Below, piece by piece: positions 13,410 to 19,257 of a stretch of 19,257 bases of DNA. Under the pieces are notes generated by a model. The model ran no database searches. It saw nothing but the letters and a program-made list of their open reading frames with translations, and had not been told where the DNA came from. Location of the stretch: the NCBI GenBank assembly GCA_017543645.1, contig JAFYFR010000127.1:1-19257 (forward strand). Reading direction: 5' to 3'. The DNA is from Bacteroidales bacterium. GTDB taxonomy: Bacteria; Bacteroidota; Bacteroidia; Bacteroidales; UBA3824. Every line of letters begins with the position of its first letter. Positions within the stretch are counted from its first letter, which is position 1. A program made the translations under genes and the position numbers.

Positions 13410-14348
13410 ATGCCCATATCACAAAGAATATCGCTGCTAACCAAAGCCGCGTTGAAAGACAGGGAGCTGACATTTGTAGAACGTCAGACCATAGTAAAAG
13501 CAGCCCTGCAGGAAGGCATCACGGAACAGGAAATCAACGACTACCTGAACCTTGCCCTCAACGAGCGGCTCAAATCATATTCAAAAGAAGAACTCTGCCA
13601 CTGTCCTCACTGCGGAGCACAGACACCGCTAATCTCTAACAGCTGCCTGTTTTGCGGAGGAGCATTAAACACCGGCACTCAAGCTGATACGTCAGCTATC
13701 ATATCAGGCACTGAGGCTGAAATTATCGAACAGGAAAACCTCAATACCGACATCGAAAGGCACAATATCAAAAACTGTCCCGACTGCGGTGCGCCGTTCC
13801 CCCTGATTAGCAATATATGCCCTTCGTGCGGACACGTCCTACACGAGCATGCCGACTCGGCTCTTAATATCAACAACTTGGTTAACGAAATCAACCTCAG
13901 CATCAACGACCTCAAAAGCACTCCCAACCCGGGATTCGGCGACATGCTAAAACACTATTTCGGACTGATAGCGCTGTTTTTGTGCGCGGCGTGCCTCGGT
14001 TTTGCATCATCGGTGCAAAATGGCGGAAACGGAAATCCCCTGTACCTCTATGCCGCAGCAGCGTTTTTTGTTTTGGCATTGGCAGGATTGGCCGTGGTAA
14101 AAAAATCGCCGGTCAGCAGCTCCGACCAAAGGTACTACACAGCCCTACACGATTATCAGAAATATATGAGGCAGGTGTCGACGCTCTACGGCAACCACCC
14201 CGAGGCCAAGAAGTTCATGGGTCAGTTTTCCGACCTGCTATCGCTCTATGAGAAAAAACGTAAGACCAACCGCACAACTATAGCCATCTGCACAGCCATT
14301 ATGCTTGCCGCGCTCTGCATCCCGCTTGCTTTCATCAACATGGGCTAA
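13410..14348 (+). CDS. membrane protein with two zinc ribbons, unknown function
   Basis: 312 aa, not recognised as a named protein. Residues about 5-57 are helical and acidic (KAALKDRELTFVERQTIVKAA, then EGITEQEIN), reminiscent of TerB-like modules that precede zinc ribbons. Two zinc ribbons follow: C65, C68, C79, C82 and C123, C126, C137, C140. They share the spacer PLISN and so look duplicated. A linker (about 145-180) leads to two membrane segments (about 183-200 and 212-230), a helical stretch of about 50 residues, and a last membrane segment (about 289-308). The next gene is a shorter paralogue of residues 180-312. A near-consensus -7 box (TATCTTTA) lies about 20 nt before the ATG. Cytosolic N-terminus and a sensing or scaffold role are guesses. 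Confidence 0.82.
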   Translation: MPISQRISLLTKAALKDRELTFVERQTIVKAALQEGITEQEINDYLNLALNERLKSYSKEELCHCPHCGAQTPLISNSCLFCGGALNTGTQADTSAIISGTEAEIIEQENLNTDIERHNIKNCPDCGAPFPLISNICPSCGHVLHEHADSALNINNLVNEINLSINDLKSTPNPGFGDMLKHYFGLIALFLCAACLGFASSVQNGGNGNPLYLYAAAAFFVLALAGLAVVKKSPVSSSDQRYYTALHDYQKYMRQVSTLYGNHPEAKKFMGQFSDLLSLYEKKRKTNRTTIAICTAIMLAALCIPLAFINMG

Positions 14349-14388
14349 ACAACGGCTGAGTTTCTATTATCAAATTAACTTTAAGATT

Positions 14389-14853
14389 ATGCAAAGCAAC
14401 AAATTGGATTTTCAGCAGCTCAGCTGCAGCTTAGAAAACGAATTAGTCTGCTACAAAAACGATTTTCCGAAAAACCTCGGAGCAGGGCTCACAAACTATC
14501 TGCCGATAGGTTTCGGACTCGCGGGACTTGTGTTCATTGGCTACAACATCTACGCCTCCACAAGCGACACTCAGCTCTACCTCGGATTCGTATTCGTTGC
14601 CATAAGCGCCTATATGCGCTTTATGTACGGCAAGGACAAACAGCCCGACGCCGGAATCCGCTTGGAAATCGACGCGCTTATTAGCAAAATAGAGAAAAGG
14701 TTCAGCGGATACCCCGACGTAAAAGGCTATCTTAACGACTTTGCGAAGGAATACGCCCGAGTGAAGAACCAGAAGAAACAGACCTCCAAGATAATCTCGG
14801 GAATAATGGCTGTGTTCTTCTTCGGAATGATTATCTGCATGATTATGTTTTAA
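14389..14853 (+). CDS. small three-helix membrane protein, paralogue of the preceding gene
   Basis: 154 aa, unknown function. Two membrane segments (about 36-54 and 62-79), a charged helical stretch (about 88-132) and a C-terminal membrane segment (about 135-153). The layout and several positions match the C-terminal half of the preceding protein: GYPDVKGYLNDFAKEYARVK here against GNHPEAKKFMGQFSDLLSLY there, each followed by a K-rich turn and the last membrane helix. The zinc ribbons are absent. The frame is open further upstream to an ATG at 14305, but that would overlap the preceding gene; the ATG at 14389, 40 nt after the preceding stop, gives a natural N-terminus. The AlkD-like gene follows after 24 nt, which suggests one operon. 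Confidence 0.8.
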   Translation: MQSNKLDFQQLSCSLENELVCYKNDFPKNLGAGLTNYLPIGFGLAGLVFIGYNIYASTSDTQLYLGFVFVAISAYMRFMYGKDKQPDAGIRLEIDALISKIEKRFSGYPDVKGYLNDFAKEYARVKNQKKQTSKIISGIMAVFFFGMIICMIMF

Positions 14854-14877
14854 CAAACCCACAAAAAACATTACACC

Positions 14878-15639
14878 ATGTCTATCTGCGAAAAGATAAT
14901 AGACGAGATGACAGCCCTCAAAGACGAGGAACAGATGAAGAACCTGATGCGGTTTTTCAAGACCGGCAAGGGCGAATACGGCGAGGGCGACCAGTTCTTG
15001 GGGCTGAAGAACCCGCAATCGAGAGAATTTGTGAAAAAGTATTACAAAGATGTGCCTCTCAACGAAATAGAAACGCTGCTCAGGCATCCGTATCACGAAA
15101 TCAGGTTCTGCGGATTCATGATTATGGTAGAGCAGTTCTTAAAACTAATACCCAGGAAGGGATTTGCCAGCGACATCGACCGTATGACACAGCGCGACCT
15201 GATTATGCAGGCATACCTCGACAACTCCACCTACTGCAACAACTGGGACCTCGTAGACCTCTCCGCGCCCAAGCTATTAGGCAGATGGTATTTTTTGGAA
15301 TCATCGGTCAGCCAGATGGAGAAGGAGGCCATTGTGGAACGTTTTTCGCACAGCGCGAACCTCTGGCAAAGACGCATCTCAATGGTGTTTACCTGGAGCA
15401 CCACGCGCGAGGGGCATCCCGAGATAGCCCTCCGGCAGGCGCTCCTGCACCTTGGCGACAGGCACGACCTCATGCAGAAAGCCGTAGGATGGATGCTCCG
15501 CGAGGTAGGCAGCGTCTGCTCAAAGGACATCCTGCGCGAGTTTTTAGAAGACAACCACAGCCGGATGTCGCGCACCACGCTGCGCTACGCCATCGAAAAG
15601 CTCGACGCCAAGGAGCGCAAACACTGGTTGGAAAGATAA
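14878..15639 (+). CDS. DNA alkylation repair protein, AlkD-like HEAT-repeat glycosylase
   Basis: 253-aa all-helical protein of the AlkC/AlkD family. The family signature NNWDLVDLSAPKLLG (121-135) is present, with W123 and D127 at the spacing of the key tryptophan and catalytic aspartate of Bacillus cereus AlkD. LWQRRISMV (162-170) supplies the conserved arginines, and KAVGWMLREVG (201-211) the second aromatic residue, W205. AlkD excises positively charged N3- and N7-alkylpurines without base flipping. All these residues are kept, so the enzyme is probably active. It is the last gene of the plus-strand cluster with the two paralogous membrane proteins; whether it works with them is unknown. 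It ends 11 nt from the convergent Lrp gene. Confidence 0.9.
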   Translation: MSICEKIIDEMTALKDEEQMKNLMRFFKTGKGEYGEGDQFLGLKNPQSREFVKKYYKDVPLNEIETLLRHPYHEIRFCGFMIMVEQFLKLIPRKGFASDIDRMTQRDLIMQAYLDNSTYCNNWDLVDLSAPKLLGRWYFLESSVSQMEKEAIVERFSHSANLWQRRISMVFTWSTTREGHPEIALRQALLHLGDRHDLMQKAVGWMLREVGSVCSKDILREFLEDNHSRMSRTTLRYAIEKLDAKERKHWLER

Positions 15640-15640
15640 T

Positions 15641-15655
15641 GGTGAAACTCTCACC
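15641..15655. terminator. short hairpin between convergent genes
   Basis: GGTGA at 15641-15645 and TCACC at 15651-15655 with a 5-nt loop, between the AlkD-like gene and the Lrp-family gene, overlapping the stop codon of the latter. The stem is short and lacks a T-run on either strand, so terminator activity is doubtful, but it is the only hairpin at this convergent junction. Confidence 0.3.
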
Positions 15656-16112
15656 TAATCGGCACTTTGTACTCGTTCTTAACCACGCCCATGATAAACG
15701 AGCTGCTCAGGCCGCCTATGCAGTCGAGCTCGCCGAGTATCTTCATCACAAACTGCTGGTAGGCCTTCATCGACGAGACGTAGATTTTCATCGTAAAGTC
15801 GTAGTCGCCCGAAACATTGTAGCACTCCCCTATCTCGGGAATATCCTGGACGGCGTTCATAAACGTGGTGGCGTTCTCGTAGGTGTGCTGCTTGAGCTTG
15901 ATGTTGCAGATGGCCATAAATCCGCACTCGAGCTTGTCCACGTCGAGCACGGCGGTGTATTTCTTTATGTAGCCCTCATCCTCGAGCTTCTTTACGCGCT
16001 CGAATACCGGTGTGGGCGATAGGTGCACCTTCCGCGACAGCTCCTTGTTGGTAAGGGAGCCGTCGTCCTGAAGGGCAGCTAAAATTTTATAGTCGGTTTC
16101 GTCTAACTTCAT
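15651..16112 (-). CDS. Lrp/AsnC family transcriptional regulator
   Basis: 153-aa regulator of standard length. An N-terminal winged helix-turn-helix (LDETDYKILAALQDDGSLTNKELSRKV, then LSPTPVFERVKKLEDEGYI) is followed by the RAM ligand-binding domain (about 65-150) with VQDIPEIGECYNVSGDYDFTMKIYV. Such proteins form octamers, bind amino acids and control amino acid metabolism genes. The ligand cannot be read from the sequence. The ATG comes 1 nt after the adk stop codon (TAG-C-ATG), so translation is probably coupled to adk and expression tied to the hpt-adk transcript. It lies in the position where I would expect a different gene (often obgE) after adk in Bacteroidales. Confidence 0.93.
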   Translation of the reverse strand: MKLDETDYKILAALQDDGSLTNKELSRKVHLSPTPVFERVKKLEDEGYIKKYTAVLDVDKLECGFMAICNIKLKQHTYENATTFMNAVQDIPEIGECYNVSGDYDFTMKIYVSSMKAYQQFVMKILGELDCIGGLSSSFIMGVVKNEYKVPIR

Positions 16113-16113
16113 G

Positions 16114-16698
16114 CTATTTTACCTTGTCGATTTCGTGACAGATGTTGTCGAAAATCTCCTCCACCTTGCCGATGCCGTTGATCTCTACGCATTTGCCTTC
16201 CTTCTTGTAGAAGTCGGCCACGGGCAGCGTGGATTCGTTGTAAACCTTTATGCGGTTTTCGATAACGTTAACGTCGGCGTCGTCGCTGCGGCCAGAGTCT
16301 TTGGCGCGGTTGATAAGCCGCTTAACAAGAGTGTCGTGGTCGGCAGTGAGGCAGAGAAACGAGTCGAGCTTGATGCCCTTTTTGGCGAACATCTTGTCTA
16401 ATGCCTTAGCCTGGTTTACCGTGCGGGGAAATCCGTCGTAAAGTATTCCTTCTGATTTGATGTTTTCGTCAACCTTTTTCTCAAGGATGTCGATGATAAC
16501 GTCGTCGGGGATGAGCTGTCCCTTGTCCATGTACGACTTGGCCATCTTGCCTAAGTTGCTCTCCTTGGCAATCTCCTCGCGGAGGATGTCGCCCGTAGAA
16601 AGGTGAACGAGTTTGTACTTTTTCTCAATAAAAGCCGATTGTGTGCCTTTGCCGACGCCCGGCGCGCCAAAAATTGCAATATTCAACATCTTTTTCAT
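16114..16698 (-). CDS. adk: adenylate kinase
   Basis: 194-aa short-form adenylate kinase, converting AMP and ATP to two ADP in the cytosol. The P-loop is GAPGVGKGT (11-19); STGD (34-37) and DGFPRT (88-93) form the AMP site; the arginines in LVKRLINRAKDSGRSDD (124-140) flank a shortened LID without the zinc-binding cysteines of long forms. The ATG at 16698 is taken; an ATG three codons later (16689) is possible and cannot be excluded. hpt lies upstream across an 89-nt gap filled with heptanucleotide repeats, and the Lrp-type gene follows after 1 nt. Together with hpt it forms a purine nucleotide unit. Confidence 0.96.
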   Translation of the reverse strand: MKKMLNIAIFGAPGVGKGTQSAFIEKKYKLVHLSTGDILREEIAKESNLGKMAKSYMDKGQLIPDDVIIDILEKKVDENIKSEGILYDGFPRTVNQAKALDKMFAKKGIKLDSFLCLTADHDTLVKRLINRAKDSGRSDDADVNVIENRIKVYNESTLPVADFYKKEGKCVEINGIGKVEEIFDNICHEIDKVK

Positions 16699-16719
16699 TT
16701 TTGTATATTTTAGTTTTAA

Positions 16720-16789
16720 TTTAATTCATAATGCATAATTCATAATTCACAATTCATAATTCATAATGCATAATTCATAATTCACAATT
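16720..16789. repeat. heptanucleotide tandem repeat array between hpt and adk
   Basis: Nine perfect 7-nt units of CATAATT, CATAATG or CACAATT run from 16727 to 16789, preceded by a degenerate unit at 16720-16726. The variants recur in the same order, so the array is also a 35-bp repeat in two copies (16720-16754 and 16755-16789). It reaches into the hpt stop codon (16788-16790). Confidence 0.92.
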
Positions 16790-17324
16790 AGACCACGGTG
16801 TAGATGTCGGGGAGGTTGCGGCCGTAGCCGTCGTAGTCGAGCCCGTAGCCAACGATAAAGGCGTTGGGTATCTCCATGGCGCGGTAGTCTACAGTGTAAG
16901 TTTCTTTAAATGAGTCAGGTTTGAATAGCAGGGTTGCAATCTTTATGTCGGCGGGACGGAGGGCCTGCAGCTGTTTTAGAATTTCGCGCATGGTAAAGCC
17001 CGTGTCCACAATATCTTCTAAAATCACCACGTGGCGGCCTTCGATGCCCTCGGGCATACCGATAAGCTGCTTTACCTTGCCCGTTGACTGCGTGCCCTCG
17101 TACGAGGCCACCTTGGCGAAGCTTATCTGGCAGGGGACGGTGATTCTTTTCATCAGGTCGGCGGCGTACATAAAAACACCGTTAAGCACACCTACAAAGA
17201 AGATTTCCTTGCCCTCGTAGTCGCGGTTAATCTGGTCGGCAACTTTTTGGATAGATTTTTGTATCTCATCGTTGCTAATGCTAAGGATAAATTGCTTATC
17301 TTTGACCGTTATTGGATGGTTCAT
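16788..17324 (-). CDS. hpt: hypoxanthine phosphoribosyltransferase
   Basis: 178-aa purine salvage enzyme making IMP (and usually GMP) from hypoxanthine or guanine and PRPP. The PRPP-binding motif is VVILEDIVDTGFT (99-111), with the acidic pair E103-D104. GVLNGVFMYAADL (about 45-57) and the flexible-loop residues SYEGTQSTG (about 74-82) are typical. AFIVGYGLDYDGYGRNLPDI near the C-terminus carries the purine-contacting aromatic region. The -7 promoter box at 17353-17360 places transcription start about 20-25 nt before the ATG. Divergent from purE, so salvage and de novo purine genes share this intergenic region. The stop codon is in the repeat array. Confidence 0.95.
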   Translation of the reverse strand: MNHPITVKDKQFILSISNDEIQKSIQKVADQINRDYEGKEIFFVGVLNGVFMYAADLMKRITVPCQISFAKVASYEGTQSTGKVKQLIGMPEGIEGRHVVILEDIVDTGFTMREILKQLQALRPADIKIATLLFKPDSFKETYTVDYRAMEIPNAFIVGYGLDYDGYGRNLPDIYTVV

Positions 17325-17352
17325 TGTCGCAGGTTATTTAAAAAATTTGCGG

Positions 17353-17360
17353 CAAATTTA
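17353..17360 (-). promoter_or_regulatory. -7 promoter element of hpt
   Basis: TAAATTTG on the minus strand matches TAnnTTTG, about 30 nt upstream of the hpt ATG. No TTTG is found at the -33 distance, so the match is partial. Confidence 0.5.
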
Positions 17361-17454
17361 ATCAGCATTACGGAATAAAATGCTGTTTTATCGATAATTT
17401 TTAGTTAAAATTATATAAAAATAATTATTACACGTATTTAACACTAAAAACAAA

Positions 17455-17967
17455 ATGACACCTTTAGTAAGTATAATAATGGGCAGCACATCGGATATGC
17501 CCGTTATGGAGGACGCCGCCAAGTTTCTCAACGATATGCAGATACCGTTTGAGATCAACGCGCTGTCGGCGCACCGCACGCCCGAGCTTGTAACGCAGTT
17601 TGCCCGCGACGCCGAACCCCGCGGCATCAAGGTAATAATAGCGGCGGCAGGAGGCGCGGCGCACCTTCCCGGAGTAATAGCCGCGCAGACCGTGCTGCCG
17701 GTGATAGGCGTGCCGATACGCACACAGATGGGCATGGAGGCTTGGGACTCGATGCTGTCCATCATCCAGATGCCTCCCGGCATACCTGTGGCAACCGTGG
17801 GCGTAAACGCCGCCAAAAACGCCGCCATACTCGCCTGCCAGATAATAGCCTCGGGCAACGAAGGGGTGCGCGAAAAGGTAGCCGCATTTAAGGCCACCCT
17901 CGCCGCCAAAATCACCAAGGCCAACGAGGACTTAGCCAAAATCAAGTACGAGTACAAGACAAACTAA
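17455..17967 (+). CDS. purE: N5-carboxyaminoimidazole ribonucleotide mutase
   Basis: 170-aa class I PurE, which converts N5-CAIR to CAIR in de novo purine synthesis. MGSTSDMPVM (9-18) and the active-site loop SAHRTPE with its histidine (about H40) are conserved, as are AAAGGAAHLPGV and DSMLSIIQMPPGIPVATVGV. Length and residues suit the mutase that needs PurK, rather than the metazoan-type class II carboxylase; purK is not in the window. The gene stands alone, divergent from hpt, and ends before a strong terminator. No Shine-Dalgarno precedes the ATG. Confidence 0.96.
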   Translation: MTPLVSIIMGSTSDMPVMEDAAKFLNDMQIPFEINALSAHRTPELVTQFARDAEPRGIKVIIAAAGGAAHLPGVIAAQTVLPVIGVPIRTQMGMEAWDSMLSIIQMPPGIPVATVGVNAAKNAAILACQIIASGNEGVREKVAAFKATLAAKITKANEDLAKIKYEYKTN

Positions 17968-17999
17968 CCGCCTCCTCAGGCATCCCCCCTACCCCACAG

Positions 18000-18029
18000 G
18001 CCGCCGCGCTAAGCGGCGGCTTTCTTTTT
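18000..18029 (+). terminator. rho-independent terminator of purE
   Basis: GCCGCCGC (18000-18007) pairs perfectly with GCGGCGGC (18013-18020) around a 5-nt loop, followed by TTTCTTTTT. It begins 33 nt after the purE stop codon. The same bases encode the terminal alanines and stop codon of the convergent gene at 18009-18722. Confidence 0.9.
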
Positions 18030-18722
18030 GGAAGTCTTCTTCTGCACAGTGGCTATCTCGGCAAATATGGTGTTAAACGCCTTGACAAGCTCGTTTTCGG
18101 CACCGCCGAGGCACTTCTGGGCGCACTTGACAGCCACTATCAGGTTCTGCAGAGCCGCAACGAGGTCGGCTCGGGCGGCCTCCACCGACTTGGTCTTGTC
18201 GCTCTTAATGTCGGTGCGCGACATCACCGTGTTCTTGTACTCTGCCACCATGCCCTCTATCTCGGCAAGGTAGGTGTCGGCGCCCAACGCCACAAAGTGC
18301 TTGGGGTCTACCTGCTTGAGCGAGGCTATCTCCTTCTCCATCCGCGCCGTGGCCTCGCTCTTGAGGGCAAAAACGTTGCTCACGCCCGAAAACCTCGAGT
18401 AGATGGCCGCCGACGCCTCCTCCTTCTCTTTCACTCCGCTATTCTTGCCCGCGGCGAGCAGCGAGCTTATCACGGCGTAACGCTTCTTTAGCGTGTCGAG
18501 ATACTGCGACCCGGTGGCGGTGGTGGTGTTGGTCTTCTCCTTGGTCTTGGCGGAGACAAACGCCTTGTACTTCGACTTCAGCTCCTTGAGCATTTTCAAT
18601 GTGGTTTCATCCTTGGCAACTGTGCCAGCCTGCTCGAGCCTTGTTACAAGCTCGGAGAGCAGTTCGTTGCGCAAAGAGCTTAACGCAACATTCGACTGAT
18701 TGAATTCTACTATTGATTTCAT
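18009..18722 (-). CDS. predicted helical protein of unknown function
   Basis: 237 aa, almost entirely alpha-helical and without signal peptide, membrane segments or cysteine motifs of known kind. The N-terminal part (IVEFNQSNVALSSLRNELLSELVTRLEQ) and the repeated long helices recall the Bacteroidetes DUF6261-type proteins, but I cannot confirm this. The C-terminus is rich in lysine and alanine (KKTSKKKAAA). The ORF extends to an ATG at 18749, but a promoter box at 18755-18762 would put that codon at or before the transcription start, so the ATG at 18722 is chosen. It converges on purE and shares bases with its terminator. A DNA- or envelope-associated structural role is possible; no function is claimed. 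Confidence 0.78.
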   Translation of the reverse strand: MKSIVEFNQSNVALSSLRNELLSELVTRLEQAGTVAKDETTLKMLKELKSKYKAFVSAKTKEKTNTTTATGSQYLDTLKKRYAVISSLLAAGKNSGVKEKEEASAAIYSRFSGVSNVFALKSEATARMEKEIASLKQVDPKHFVALGADTYLAEIEGMVAEYKNTVMSRTDIKSDKTKSVEAARADLVAALQNLIVAVKCAQKCLGGAENELVKAFNTIFAEIATVQKKTSKKKAAA

Positions 18723-18754
18723 GTTTAAATTAATAAATGTAAGAAACAATGCAC

Positions 18755-18785
18755 CAAAGGTAACAAATAATTTATTTGCTACAAC
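18755..18785 (-). promoter_or_regulatory. promoter of the 18009-18722 gene
   Basis: On the minus strand GTTG (18785-18782), then 19 nt, then TACCTTTG (18762-18755). The -7 element is a full match to TAnnTTTG and the -33 differs at one base. The predicted leader is about 25 nt. Confidence 0.7.
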
Positions 18786-19011
18786 AATAATTTCACTATT
18801 TTTTTAATAAAAACGCATTTTTTTTCTCATCCTCAGTGTAAGTAACACGTTAACATTCACCATTGTAAAGCATCATTAGCGAAATGATATACATAAATAT
18901 TTGCTTTGTAGTCAATAATAGCATAATATTATAGTTATAAAACACCCAAATAATAAGTCTGTTAACTAACGATGTGATAAAATGGTATATGATTATGTAG
19001 GGTTTGCACTA
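18786..19011. other. AT-rich intergenic region, no gene seen
   Basis: No credible reading frame, RNA gene or terminator hairpin. A small palindrome (ATAATATTAT, about 18923-18932) and GTTAAC-type words occur but are unremarkable in such AT-rich sequence. The region leads into the 43-bp repeat array. Confidence 0.5.
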
Positions 19012-19183
19012 ATGTCGTGTATGTCGGGCACATGTTTAAGGCGAGTTTAGTGCGGTGTCGTGTATGTCGGGCACATGTTTAAGGCGAGTTTAGTGCGGTG
19101 TCGTGTATGTCGGGCGCATGTTTAAGGCGAGTTTAGTGCGGTGTCGTGTATGTCGGGCGCACGTTTAAGGCATCCATAGTGCG
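19012..19183. repeat. 43-bp tandem repeat, four copies
   Basis: Four head-to-tail units at 19012-19054, 19055-19097, 19098-19140 and 19141-19183. Units 1-3 differ only at the first base of unit 1 and at the A/G in GGGCAC/GGGCGC (A in units 1-2, G in 3-4). Unit 4 also has CGTTTAAGG and a diverged end (CATCCATAG for CGAGTTTAG). GCACTAA at 19006-19012 and TTAGTGC at 19047-19053 form an inverted pair around the first unit. There are no spacers, so it is not a CRISPR array. The unit length is not a multiple of three, and no frame stays open through it. Confidence 0.95.
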
Positions 19184-19257
19184 AAGACAGCCAAAACGTG
19201 TGCCCCGCCGGCTGTTCCCCTCACTCAAAACGCCTATAATCACCGCCGCCCCAGCAC

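Noticed and set aside
14305..14388. Upstream start for the 154-aa membrane protein
   Set aside because: It would overlap the end of the preceding gene in another frame, and the added residues do not match the paralogous module.
17388..17957. 189-codon minus-strand ORF opposite purE
   Set aside because: It is antisense to the whole of purE, whose protein is clearly recognised; the antisense product has no recognisable features.
18723..18749. Upstream ATG of the helical unknown protein
   Set aside because: It falls at or before the predicted transcription start set by the promoter at 18755-18785.
19012..19183. CRISPR array
   Set aside because: Units are contiguous with no unique spacers, and no cas gene is present in the window.
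19133..19257. Partial minus-strand gene entering from the right edge
   Set aside because: A frame of about 40 codons is open and stops inside the repeat array, but its composition resembles no protein I know and the stretch is too short to judge.

Overview
The window looks like chromosomal DNA of a Bacteroidales bacterium, probably gut-associated. The evidence is a SusC/SusD pair, start sites almost without Shine-Dalgarno sequences, several promoters of the Bacteroidetes form TTTG-N19/20-TAnnTTTG, tRNA genes without encoded CCA, and the order rpsU - xerC - hpf - tRNAs, which I know from Bacteroidales and which normally runs on into tuf. The genus cannot be fixed; an aminofutalosine synthase (mqnE) points to a lineage using the futalosine menaquinone route.

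Layout. Positions 1-2044, minus strand: a translation block with bS21, a Xer-type recombinase, the hibernation factor HPF, and a tRNA operon Thr(TGT)-Tyr(GTA)-Gly(TCC)-Thr(GGT) cut by the left edge. Positions 2130-5606, minus: an MsbA-like ABC exporter followed after 18 nt by a GT22-like membrane glycosyltransferase, with their own promoter. Positions 5725-10693, minus: a SusC/SusD outer-membrane uptake pair with no enzyme genes beside it, preceded by a long leader and followed by strong terminators. Positions 11218-13288, minus: mqnE and a YycJ-type metallo-beta-lactamase-fold gene, separated by a 31-bp tandem duplication. Positions 13410-15639, plus: a zinc-ribbon membrane protein, a shorter paralogue of its C-terminal half, and an AlkD-like DNA glycosylase. 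Positions 15651-17360, minus: hpt, adk and an Lrp/AsnC regulator, with a heptanucleotide repeat array between hpt and adk. Positions 17455-18029, plus: purE with a strong terminator. Positions 18009-18762, minus: a helical protein of unknown function. Positions 18763-19257: no convincing gene, but four tandem copies of a 43-bp repeat.

How the parts fit. Most genes are housekeeping: translation and ribosome hibernation, purine salvage and synthesis (hpt, adk, purE), menaquinone synthesis and envelope export. Accessory content is limited to the SusCD pair, the 13410-15639 cluster and the right-hand unknown gene with its repeats. I found no phage, insertion sequence, CRISPR array or toxin-antitoxin pair. 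The least explained items are the paralogous zinc-ribbon/membrane pair with its AlkD neighbour, the susC leader holding a small reading frame that resembles a histidine-kinase tail, the 31-bp duplication that separates two probably once-overlapping genes, the 43-bp array, and the single strong Shine-Dalgarno sequence, in front of hpf.
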